Assembly (NCBI GenBank): GCA_015067125.1 | Contig: SVNB01000041.1 | Coordinates: 1-14,149 of the forward strand | From: Oscillospiraceae bacterium | Lineage (GTDB): Bacteria; Bacillota; Clostridia; Oscillospirales; Ruminococcaceae | Direction: 5' to 3' | Length of the DNA: 14,149 bases | Shown here: positions 1 to 5,648 of the stretch, piece by piece | How positions within the stretch are numbered: the first letter of the stretch is position 1 | How the letters are laid out: each line of letters begins with the position of its first letter | Program-made: the position numbers and the translations under genes | Notes under the pieces: model-generated | Told to the model about the DNA's origin: nothing | Seen by the model: only the letters and a program-made list of their open reading frames with translations | Databases searched by the model: none

Positions 1-984
1 ACAAAAATAATTGTTTATGAAACCGGCCGCGGCGTTGTTTTTCGTGAACCGAACATCGTTGCGGTAAATAACGATACCGGAGAAGTTCTTGCCGTTGGCG
101 AAAACGCCCATAAAATGGTCGGCAGAACTCCCGGATATATTTCCGCCGTAAGCCCAATGGGCGGCGGCGTTATTTCTGACTATAACCTTACCAACGTGCT
201 TATTCATCACGCTCTTAAAAAAGTATGCGGTGACAGCTATCTTAAACCCCGTGTTGCAATATGCGTTCCTTCCATTATAACGGACGTTGAACAGCGCGCG
301 GTTGTTGATGCCGCCCTTGCTGCCGGCGCAAGAAAGGTTTTTCTTATCGAAGAACCCGTTGCTGCCGCCATGGGCGCCGGACTTGATATTTCCAGGGCGG
401 AAGGCCGGCTTATTGTGGATATCGGCGGCGGAACTTCCGATATTGCTTTGCTTTCTCTTTCCGGCGTTGTATGCAAACATTCCATAAAGCTTGCAGGAAA
501 ACGATTTGATGAAGAAATTATACGGTACGTCCGCCTTAAACACGGAATTCTTATCGGAGAAAGAATGGCAGAGGAGGTAAAAAAGAATATCGGCACCTGC
601 TGGAATTTTGAAGACGACCGCACTTTTGAAGTTAAAGGCCGCAACCTTTTAACCGGTCTTCCCGGAAGAGTGACCATAACCTGGCAGGAACTTTCTGATA
701 TATTTTATGACCTTGCGGATCAGCTTGCGGCGGCTATTCAAAAAGTTTTCGAAAAAACTCCGCCGGAACTTGCCGGCGATGTTAAAACAAACGGCATTCT
801 TTTAACCGGCGGCGGCGCAAGACTGCACGGACTTGATAAATATCTTGCAAAGCGTTTTAACCTTAAATGCGAGGTTGCCGAAAACCCGGAAGAATGCGTT
901 GCCATCGGCACCGGGGAATCCTTTAACCTGCAGGGATATCTGCGGGACTGCATTTCCGAAGCGAACAACCGCCTTCACGGATAA
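1..984 (+). CDS. mreB: MreB/Mbl-family rod-shape actin homologue (5' end missing)
   Basis: Frame 1 is open from the first base of the window, so the gene begins upstream and probably lacks only a short N-terminal piece. The family polymerises into membrane-bound actin-like filaments that direct lateral cell-wall synthesis. The visible product starts TKIIVYETGRGVVFREPNIV, matching the MreB N-terminal strand and 'GxVxxEPSVVA' motif. It continues with VGENAHKMVGRTPG, the phosphate-2 loop DIGGGTSDIA, and the C-terminal LTGGGARLHGLDKYL and ECVAIGTG motifs. The segment PMGGGVISDYNLTNVLIHH is more divergent than typical MreB (PMKDGVIADF). No mreC/mreD follows, so this may be a stand-alone Mbl/MreB paralogue rather than the mreBCD copy. 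The next gene begins about 30 bp downstream with no terminator between, so the two are likely co-transcribed. The family call is firm; the choice of MreB over Mbl is not. Confidence 0.93.
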   Translation, partial: TKIIVYETGRGVVFREPNIVAVNNDTGEVLAVGENAHKMVGRTPGYISAVSPMGGGVISDYNLTNVLIHHALKKVCGDSYLKPRVAICVPSIITDVEQRAVVDAALAAGARKVFLIEEPVAAAMGAGLDISRAEGRLIVDIGGGTSDIALLSLSGVVCKHSIKLAGKRFDEEIIRYVRLKHGILIGERMAEEVKKNIGTCWNFEDDRTFEVKGRNLLTGLPGRVTITWQELSDIFYDLADQLAAAIQKVFEKTPPELAGDVKTNGILLTGGGARLHGLDKYLAKRFNLKCEVAENPEECVAIGTGESFNLQGYLRDCISEANNRLHG

Positions 985-1014
985 CATATTTTTAAACCAA
1001 AGGACGTGAAAACC

Positions 1015-2766
1015 ATGGAAAAGAAAATGGGCAAAGCCGGCCTTCTGCGCCGCTTTCTTCCCTATTACAAACCCTATATGCCCACGCTGGTGCTCGACCT
1101 TTTCTGCGCGGTGCTTACCACCATCTGCGATATTGTTCTGCCGATGATCGTGCGCACCATAACCAACGCCGCAACGGAAGACGTTGGTTCCCTTACCGTG
1201 CAGATGATTCTTGAAATTGCCGGAATCTATCTGGTTCTGCGCATTATAGATACCGCCGCAAACTATTTTATGGTAAACATCGGCCACATGATGGGCGCCC
1301 ACCTTGAAGCGGATATGAGGAAGGATTTTTTCTCTCATTTACAGGATTTAAGCTTCAGCTTTTACAGCAATAACAAGGTCGGTCAGCTGATGAGCCGCCT
1401 TTCCAAGGATCTTTTTGACGTTACGGAATTTTCTCACCACGCTCCGGAAGAGATACTTATAGGCATTGTAAAATTTGTGGCTTCGTTCATCATTCTTATG
1501 AGCGTTAATGTGCCGCTTACGGTTTTCATCTTCCTTATGATTCCGGTGCTTGGATTTTTTGTACTTAAACTTCGGCACGAACTGGAGCACGCTTTTTACA
1601 GCGAACGTTCCCAAATCGGCGAAATAAACGCCCAGATAGAAGACAGCCTTTTGGGCATACGCGTTGTTCAGTCTTTTGCCAACGAAGAAATCGAACGCGA
1701 AAAATTTAAAAAGAACAACGAAATTTTTCTTGGCATAAAGAAAAAAGCATACCGCGCTCTTGGCAGACTGCACTGCGTTATACGCCTTTTTGACGGCTGT
1801 ATGTATATTTCTGTTGTGGCGGCAGGCGGCATATTCCTTATGAACGGACACATTACCGCCGGCGACTATGCGGCTTATCTGCTTTATACCACCGTTTTGC
1901 TCAATACGGTTTCCCGTCTTGCCCAGTTTACAGAAACCTTTATGCAGGGCTTTACCGGAATCGAACGTTTCTTTGAAATTATGGACGTTGAACCGGAAAT
2001 CACCGATGCGCCCGATGCAAAGCCCATAGAAAATGTTACCGGAGAAATCGTGCTTGAAAACGTTGCCTTTAAATACAGCGATTCCAACGAAACCGTTCTT
2101 TCCGGAATCGATCTTCACGTAAATCCCGGCGATAACATCGCCCTTGTCGGACCTTCCGGCGGCGGCAAGACCACCCTTTCCAACCTTATTCCAAGGTTCT
2201 ATGACGTTTCGGAAGGACGTATTCTTCTGGACGGAAAAGACATCCGCAGCATCACCCTTGCAAGCCTTAGAAGCAACATAGGCGTTGTTCAGCAGGACGT
2301 TTACCTTTTCAGCGGAAGCATTTACGAAAACATTCTTTACGGAAAACCCGATGCCACCAAAGAGGAAGTTATCGAAGCCGCAAAGCTTGCAGGCGCCCAC
2401 GAATTTATTTCCGCCCTGGAAGACGGTTACGATACTTACGTTGGCGAAAGGGGCGTAAAACTTTCCGGCGGACAGAAACAGCGCATTTCCATCGCCCGTG
2501 TTTTTCTTAAAAACCCGGCGGTGCTCATTCTGGACGAAGCAACCTCCGCACTGGATAACGAAAGCGAAAGAATGGTTCAAAAAAGCCTTGAACGCCTTTC
2601 CGAAGGCCGCACGGTTTTCACCATCGCCCACCGCCTGAGCACCATTCGGAACGCAAAAACCATTCTGGTGCTCAACGACGAAGGCATTGTTGAGCACGGC
2701 AACCACGAAGAGCTTATGGCCAAAAAAGGCGTTTATTACGGACTTCAAATGATGGCGGAAAGCTGA
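1015..2766 (+). CDS. ABC exporter, fused permease and ATPase (MsbA/LmrA-like)
   Basis: This is a half-transporter of about 583 residues that should homodimerise (or pair with a similar half) in the cytoplasmic membrane to export lipids, drugs or peptides. Residues ~1-320 form the ABC transmembrane type-1 domain with six hydrophobic helices. The ATPase follows: Walker A GPSGGGKTT near residue 379, Q-loop QQDVYLF, signature LSGGQKQR near 483, Walker B VLILDEATSALD with the catalytic Glu near 508, and the H-loop His in AHRLS near 539. All catalytic residues are intact. A GTG lies 9 bp upstream in frame, but the AGGA at 1001-1004 almost touches it. The ATG at 1015 has a 10-bp spacer and is preferred. 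The substrate cannot be read from sequence. No partner half-transporter is adjacent, which favours a homodimer. Confidence 0.93.
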   Translation: MEKKMGKAGLLRRFLPYYKPYMPTLVLDLFCAVLTTICDIVLPMIVRTITNAATEDVGSLTVQMILEIAGIYLVLRIIDTAANYFMVNIGHMMGAHLEADMRKDFFSHLQDLSFSFYSNNKVGQLMSRLSKDLFDVTEFSHHAPEEILIGIVKFVASFIILMSVNVPLTVFIFLMIPVLGFFVLKLRHELEHAFYSERSQIGEINAQIEDSLLGIRVVQSFANEEIEREKFKKNNEIFLGIKKKAYRALGRLHCVIRLFDGCMYISVVAAGGIFLMNGHITAGDYAAYLLYTTVLLNTVSRLAQFTETFMQGFTGIERFFEIMDVEPEITDAPDAKPIENVTGEIVLENVAFKYSDSNETVLSGIDLHVNPGDNIALVGPSGGGKTTLSNLIPRFYDVSEGRILLDGKDIRSITLASLRSNIGVVQQDVYLFSGSIYENILYGKPDATKEEVIEAAKLAGAHEFISALEDGYDTYVGERGVKLSGGQKQRISIARVFLKNPAVLILDEATSALDNESERMVQKSLERLSEGRTVFTIAHRLSTIRNAKTILVLNDEGIVEHGNHEELMAKKGVYYGLQMMAES

Positions 2767-2795
2767 ATATGAAACTTTTCAGTTGAAGGAAATTT

Positions 2796-2832
2796 AAAAA
2801 AATCCGGACAGCAATGCTGTTCGGATTTTTTT
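2796..2832 (+). terminator. Intrinsic terminator after the ABC exporter
   Basis: AATCCGGACAG pairs with CTGTTCGGATT (one G-U pair) around a short loop and is followed by a run of T. It lies 30 bp after the ABC stop codon and closes the mreB-ABC transcript. Confidence 0.88.
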
Positions 2833-2840
2833 GTTGCATA

Positions 2841-2869
2841 TTGATATTTTTTGTCTTTGGTGATACAAT
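2841..2869 (+). promoter_or_regulatory. Sigma-A-type promoter for the structured RNA/leader
   Basis: TTGATA (2841-2846) and TACAAT (2864-2869) are separated by exactly 17 bp. The predicted start is near 2875-2877, exactly where the long paired structure begins. This argues that the structure is the 5' end of a transcript. Confidence 0.75.
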
Positions 2870-2875
2870 AAAAAC

Positions 2876-3050
2876 GCTACACAAACTGAATATTTTGCTT
2901 TCCAAAGTGAAGTGTGTATTTTTATCTTTCGGTAAAAATACATGCTCTATTTTCGCATACTTCATTTTGGTGAGTGTGTTCAGGTTTGTGTAGCAGCAAC
3001 AAGGGCTATGTATTTTTCGTGTGCGTGGTCTTTGGCTGCGCACTTTTTTA
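2876..3050 (+). ncRNA. Unassigned structured RNA or 5' leader (~175 nt)
   Basis: The transcript predicted from the promoter at 2841-2869 folds into one long interrupted hairpin. A closing stem pairs 2876-2890 with 2979-2994 (one bulged G). An internal loop of about 11/8 nt follows. A 15-bp stem pairs 2902-2916 with 2956-2970 with no mismatch if G-U pairs are allowed. An apical 11-bp hairpin lies at 2916-2941 with loop TTTC, and a 12-nt 3' bulge lies at 2942-2955. A separate terminator hairpin ends the RNA. A long rod with a central bubble resembles 6S RNA in outline, but I cannot match 6S consensus sequence and the closing stem is not the terminator stem. The alternative is a riboswitch-like attenuator leader for the zinc-ribbon gene 47 bp downstream. 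The structure is clear; the identity is unknown. Confidence 0.6.
3021..3050 (+). terminator. Intrinsic terminator ending the structured RNA
   Basis: GTGCGTGGTC (3021-3030) pairs with GGCTGCGCAC (3034-3043) across a TTT loop, with three G-U pairs, followed by TTTTTT. It lies before the zinc-ribbon ORF. It is therefore either the end of a free small RNA or an attenuator. Confidence 0.75.
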
Positions 3051-3096
3051 TTGTCAAAAAATAAAACGAAAAGATGTGGTCAACTTGAAAGTAATT

Positions 3097-3396
3097 ATGT
3101 GCGAACGCTGCGGCGCAAACGAAATGCACGAAGAAGGCAACTATTTTGTTTGTGATTACTGCGGTTCAAAATTTTTAAAAGAAACAAAAGCAGAGCGGAT
3201 TTTTTCCGTAGAAGGTTCTTTATCAAACGTAAATTCTCTGCACCGGGACCTTGGAAACTTAACCGGTGGAATTTCGCTTGAAAGCGACATAGAACGGCTT
3301 TTGCAAAAATGCAGAACAGACCCCAAAAACAAACGCAAATATATAAATCTTATTCTTGATATAGACCCGGATAACACGGATATTTATAAAGTTTAA
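3097..3396 (+). CDS. Small zinc-ribbon protein of unknown function
   Basis: The product has 99 residues. The N-terminus is a four-cysteine zinc ribbon, MCERCGANEM...FVCDYCGS, with Cys2/Cys5 and Cys19/Cys22 as ligands, as in TFIIB-type ribbons at the start of many Firmicutes hypothetical proteins. The rest is charged and probably helical, with an ending (KYINLILDIDPDNTDIYKV) like a fragment of a TPR-type helical repeat. The start is uncertain. ATG 3097 fits the usual distance from a start to the first CxxC but has no clear ribosome binding site. GTG 3076 and TTG 3085 are in frame. The DUF74-domain gene follows after 20 bp, so the two form an operon. A structured leader and terminator lie directly upstream. 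Metal or nucleic-acid binding is likely; no specific role can be assigned. Confidence 0.78.
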   Translation: MCERCGANEMHEEGNYFVCDYCGSKFLKETKAERIFSVEGSLSNVNSLHRDLGNLTGGISLESDIERLLQKCRTDPKNKRKYINLILDIDPDNTDIYKV

Positions 3397-3416
3397 TAAA
3401 AGGAAGGTATTACATA

Positions 3417-4046
3417 ATGAACGTAAGAGAACTTGCAGAAAAACATGGATATAACGCCGATGATTTTGAAAGTTTTGCTCTTAAACAAACTGAACTTAAA
3501 GTAAAAACTGCTTATGGCGGCGCAAGAATTGATGATTCCCAGGTTGAACTTCTTATTGAAAAATATAATGAAGCAAATCCATCAGCAAAAGCGGAATTTG
3601 AAGCTAAAAAGAAAGCCGAAGAAGAAGCCGCAGCAGCAGAATCTGCCGAAAGAGCAAGAATGAAAAAAGCTACCGCACAGATGCTTGTAACTTCCGGATT
3701 TAATTTTGACGGTTATAAAATCGTCAAATATTCCGGATATATTTCCGGCGATGACGCAATTTCTGTAAGCAGAGGATCTGTTGGACTTTTTGGCTCCGGC
3801 GCAACAAATGTACGCTCCGAGCTTATGGATTCTCTTACTATAATACGCCGCAATGCCTTGCAGGAACTTAAAGAAGCAGCCTATAATCTTGGCTGTAATG
3901 CAGTAATCGGTGTTGACTTCGATTACATAACCCTTGACCCGGAAACAGCTAACTATAACGGCGGCACCACATATCTTCCCTATGTTTTCGGTGTAACCGC
4001 AAACGGCAATGCCGTTATTATTGAAAAAATTGAGGACGACGATTAA
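3417..4046 (+). CDS. YbjQ/DUF74 (UPF0145) heavy-metal-binding-domain protein
   Basis: The product has 209 residues. The ATG follows AGGAAGG (3401-3407) at a 9-bp spacing. Residues ~1-45 are a short helical region. Residues ~50-88 are Ala/Glu/Lys-rich and likely coiled coil. From ~92 the YbjQ/DUF74 domain is recognisable: SGFNFDGYKIVKYSGYISG, then a long helix ALQELKEAAYNLGCNAVIGV and a final beta segment. This fold forms oligomeric rings in solved members, and its biological role is poorly known. Pairing with the zinc-ribbon gene suggests a shared function. No signal peptide or membrane segment is visible, so it should be cytoplasmic. The gene is followed by a repeat-like element and then a shared terminator. 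The family assignment is good; the function is unknown. Confidence 0.88.
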   Translation: MNVRELAEKHGYNADDFESFALKQTELKVKTAYGGARIDDSQVELLIEKYNEANPSAKAEFEAKKKAEEEAAAAESAERARMKKATAQMLVTSGFNFDGYKIVKYSGYISGDDAISVSRGSVGLFGSGATNVRSELMDSLTIIRRNALQELKEAAYNLGCNAVIGVDFDYITLDPETANYNGGTTYLPYVFGVTANGNAVIIEKIEDDD

Positions 4047-4047
4047 A

Positions 4048-4098
4048 AGCCCTCATCCGTCATTGCTTCGCAATGCCACCTTCCCCCGGGGGAAGGCT
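4048..4098. repeat. Dispersed-repeat-like double-hairpin element
   Basis: Short outer arms AGCC (4048-4051) and GGCT (4095-4098) enclose two hairpins: CATTGC-TTC-GCAATG (4061-4075) and the perfect 18-bp palindrome CCTTCCCCC/GGGGGAAGG (4079-4096). The string CCCTCATCCGTCA...GCCACCTTCCCCC resembles a REP-like intergenic element I recall from many gut Clostridia. There is only one copy in this window. Confidence 0.6.
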
Positions 4099-4140
4099 AA
4101 AAAAACACCTCACAGCATCAAAACTGTGAGGTGTTTTTTT
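4099..4140. terminator. Bidirectional intrinsic terminator between convergent genes
   Basis: AACACCTCACAG (4104-4115) pairs perfectly with CTGTGAGGTGTT (4124-4135), with an A-run on the left and a T-run on the right. It serves the DUF74 operon (+) and the small gene ending at 4139 (-). Its T-run overlaps the stop codon of the minus-strand gene. Confidence 0.92.
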
Positions 4141-4411
4141 ATTCACTTATTCTTTTTATAACAAAATTATCCGTCTGATAATTTATTACGCCCAGCTTCC
4201 AAAGCTTCATATAGCGCAGGCGTTCCTGAAAAAACGGGATGGGTTCGCCGAATTTACCTTCTGTGCCTTTTTCCATAACGCGCAGAAGGCAGGCGGTATT
4301 TTTCACCCGCTCCACCCCGGCAAAATCCGGTTCGTAGCAATATTTGTATTCGCCGTTTACACAAAGAACGCCTATGCGTTCGTCCTTATAATAAACCTCG
4401 TATTTTTCCAT
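4139..4411 (-). CDS. Small protein of unknown function
   Basis: The product has 90 residues beginning MEKYEVYYKDERIGVLCVNG. It is rich in Tyr and charged residues, with no membrane segment or signal peptide. The beginning looks like beta strands (YEVYYKDERIGVL..GEYKYCYEP), followed by a basic stretch with several aromatic residues. I do not recognise the family. The start ATG lies 6 bp after the stop of the cation antiporter, so it is almost certainly translated from the same mRNA and under the same riboswitch. This suggests, without proof, a link to that transporter. The reading frame ends inside the terminator's T-run. Confidence 0.72.
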   Translation of the reverse strand: MEKYEVYYKDERIGVLCVNGEYKYCYEPDFAGVERVKNTACLLRVMEKGTEGKFGEPIPFFQERLRYMKLWKLGVINYQTDNFVIKRISE

Positions 4412-4417
4412 AATGCG

Positions 4418-5335
4418 TTATCTCATAATAATGTATGCCATATAAGCCGCATAGGCAAGAACGCAGATGATGCCTTCCGTTCTTGTGGTTTTTTCTTTGG
4501 AACGGCAAAGAAAATACATCATAAGAGTTACCGCAATAAGAATGGCGGTATCTATAAAAAGTTCTGCCGCAACGTTAATGCTGGTAAGCGCGGAAGCAGC
4601 ACCAAGGATAAAAAGCAGGTTAAAAATATTGGAACCCACCACGTTGCCAAGGGCAAGGCCGCTTTCTCCCTTTTTTGCCGCCACAACAGAAGTTACAAGT
4701 TCCGGCAGAGAAGTGCCCATTGCAACGATTGTAAGACCGATAAGAGCTTCGCTCATACCAAAGGCCGCCGCAATATCGCAGGCAGAATCAACAACAAGGT
4801 CGCCGCCAAGAACAATGGCCGCAAGGCCGCCGATTATGAAAAGAATACTTTTAAATGGCGACATAGCTTTTACTTCGTCTCCTTCTTCGCGGTTTTTCTT
4901 TGCCGCAAGAACAAGTACAACAATATAGGCAATTATGCCCGCAAGAAGAAGAACGCCTTCGATGTTGGAAATCTTCATATCAAGCATCATAACAAGAACG
5001 GCGACGGTTGCCCCAAGGCTCCACCATATATCGCGCTGCATAATAACTTTTTCCGTAGTCATAGGGCAGATAATTGCGGAAACACCCACAACAATAAGCA
5101 GGTTAAAAATATTGGAACCGATAACATTGCTTAAAGCAATATCGCTGCTGCCCGCAAGCCCTGCAGAAATGCTAACCGCGGCCTCCGGCGCGCTGGTGCC
5201 CATAGCAACAATGGTAAGGCCAATGATTACCGACGGAATTTTAAGAAGCTTTGCGACGGAAGAAGCTCCGTCAACAAAAAAATCCGCACCCTTGATGAGA
5301 AGGATAAAGCCGATAACAAGAAGAATGTACATCAT
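4418..5335 (-). CDS. CaCA-superfamily cation antiporter (YrbG-like), behind an Mn2+ riboswitch
   Basis: The product has 305 residues, almost entirely hydrophobic. It has the two inverted alpha-repeats of Ca2+/cation antiporters: GLTIVAMGTSAPEAAVSISA near residues 39-58 with SNVIGSNIFNLL, and GLTIVAMGTSLPELVTSVVA near 200-219 with GNVVGSNIFNLL. The GTS(A/L)PE motifs carry the ion-binding glutamates. The frame stays open 47 codons further upstream, but that stretch is the riboswitch. The correct start is the ATG at 5335, with GGAGG (5347-5351) 11 bp upstream. The family exchanges divalent cations against Na+ or H+. The yybP-ykoY leader points to Mn2+ export rather than Ca2+; that is inference from regulation. 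A small unknown gene follows 6 bp downstream. Confidence 0.92.
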   Translation of the reverse strand: MMYILLVIGFILLIKGADFFVDGASSVAKLLKIPSVIIGLTIVAMGTSAPEAAVSISAGLAGSSDIALSNVIGSNIFNLLIVVGVSAIICPMTTEKVIMQRDIWWSLGATVAVLVMMLDMKISNIEGVLLLAGIIAYIVVLVLAAKKNREEGDEVKAMSPFKSILFIIGGLAAIVLGGDLVVDSACDIAAAFGMSEALIGLTIVAMGTSLPELVTSVVAAKKGESGLALGNVVGSNIFNLLFILGAASALTSINVAAELFIDTAILIAVTLMMYFLCRSKEKTTRTEGIICVLAYAAYMAYIIMR

Positions 5336-5370
5336 AAATAAAAAAACCTCCGTTTTTCCGTAACGAAGGC

Positions 5371-5415
5371 AAAAAAATACAAGGCCTTCCATTACGGTGT
5401 AATAAAAAGTCTTGT
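5371..5415 (-). terminator. Riboswitch expression-platform terminator
   Basis: On the minus strand ACAAG-A-CTTTTTATTAC pairs with GTAATGGAAGG-C-CTTGT across an ACC loop, with G-U pairs and one A/C mismatch. It is followed by ATTTTTTT. The 5' half is the same ACAAGACTTTTT that forms the 3' strand of aptamer P1, so the two folds exclude each other. Metal binding should block termination and turn the antiporter on. A second hairpin (CCGTAATGGAAGGC with GCCTTCGTTACGG) could form in the read-through transcript just before the ribosome binding site. Confidence 0.82.
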
Positions 5416-5500
5416 CGTTTAATACATTATCCGGCCTTTCGGCGTGATGACGAATAACATAACGCCCCGAAACCATTTCGGCACGCCAACTACTCCCTTA
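5403..5500 (-). promoter_or_regulatory. yybP-ykoY (Mn2+-sensing) riboswitch aptamer
   Basis: On the minus strand the leader opens with TAAGGGAGTAG and closes with GACAAGACTTTTTA. These correspond to the conserved AAAGGGGAGUAG and GCAAGACCUUU strands of the yybP-ykoY P1 region. The internal TCGTCATCACGCC matches the conserved CGUCA segment. The family senses Mn2+ (with Ca2+/Mg2+ in the structure) and usually switches on metal-export genes. Here it lies between a strong promoter and the antiporter gene. Confidence 0.87.
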
Positions 5501-5509
5501 TGTTATAGT

Positions 5510-5538
5510 ATGATAACACCAAAAAAAGTGTTTGTCAA
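5510..5538 (-). promoter_or_regulatory. Promoter of the riboswitch-antiporter operon
   Basis: On the minus strand a perfect TTGACA (5538-5533) is followed after 17 bp by TATCAT (5515-5510). The start site should be near 5503, immediately before the aptamer. Confidence 0.82.
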
Positions 5539-5541
5539 CCC

Positions 5542-5579
5542 CTATTAAATATGTAATATATATTATACATATTTAATAG
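5542..5579. repeat. 38-bp AT-rich inverted repeat
   Basis: CTATTAAATATGTA (5542-5555) and TACATATTTAATAG (5566-5579) are perfect 14-bp inverted arms around a 10-bp ATATATATTA core. The repeat lies 4 bp upstream of the -35 box of the riboswitch promoter and downstream of the nrdJ terminator. It could be an operator, an UP-like AT-rich element or a cruciform. It has no U-tail that would make it a terminator. Confidence 0.75.
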
Positions 5580-5593
5580 TCCTGCTTTTATAC

Positions 5594-5625
5594 AAAAAAC
5601 CGGCCTGTTTTTACAGGCCGGTTTT
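5594..5625 (-). terminator. Intrinsic terminator after nrdJ
   Basis: AAAACCGGCCTG (5596-5607) pairs perfectly with CAGGCCGGTTTT (5614-5625) over a TTTTTA loop. On the minus strand it ends in a T-run, 24 bp after the nrdJ stop. Confidence 0.92.
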
Positions 5626-5648
5626 GATTTTGCTTATTGTTTTTCTTA

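Noticed and set aside
1348..2748. Long minus-strand open frame opposite the ABC exporter
   Set aside because: It is a shadow frame; the plus-strand product has all ABC motifs.
2990..3010. AGCAGCAACAAGG resembling the conserved SRP RNA motif
   Set aside because: The GGTCCGGAAGG part and the SRP helix 8 fold are missing, so the match is likely chance.
5336..5476. N-terminal extension of the antiporter frame
   Set aside because: These codons are the riboswitch and terminator. A strong ribosome binding site precedes ATG 5335.
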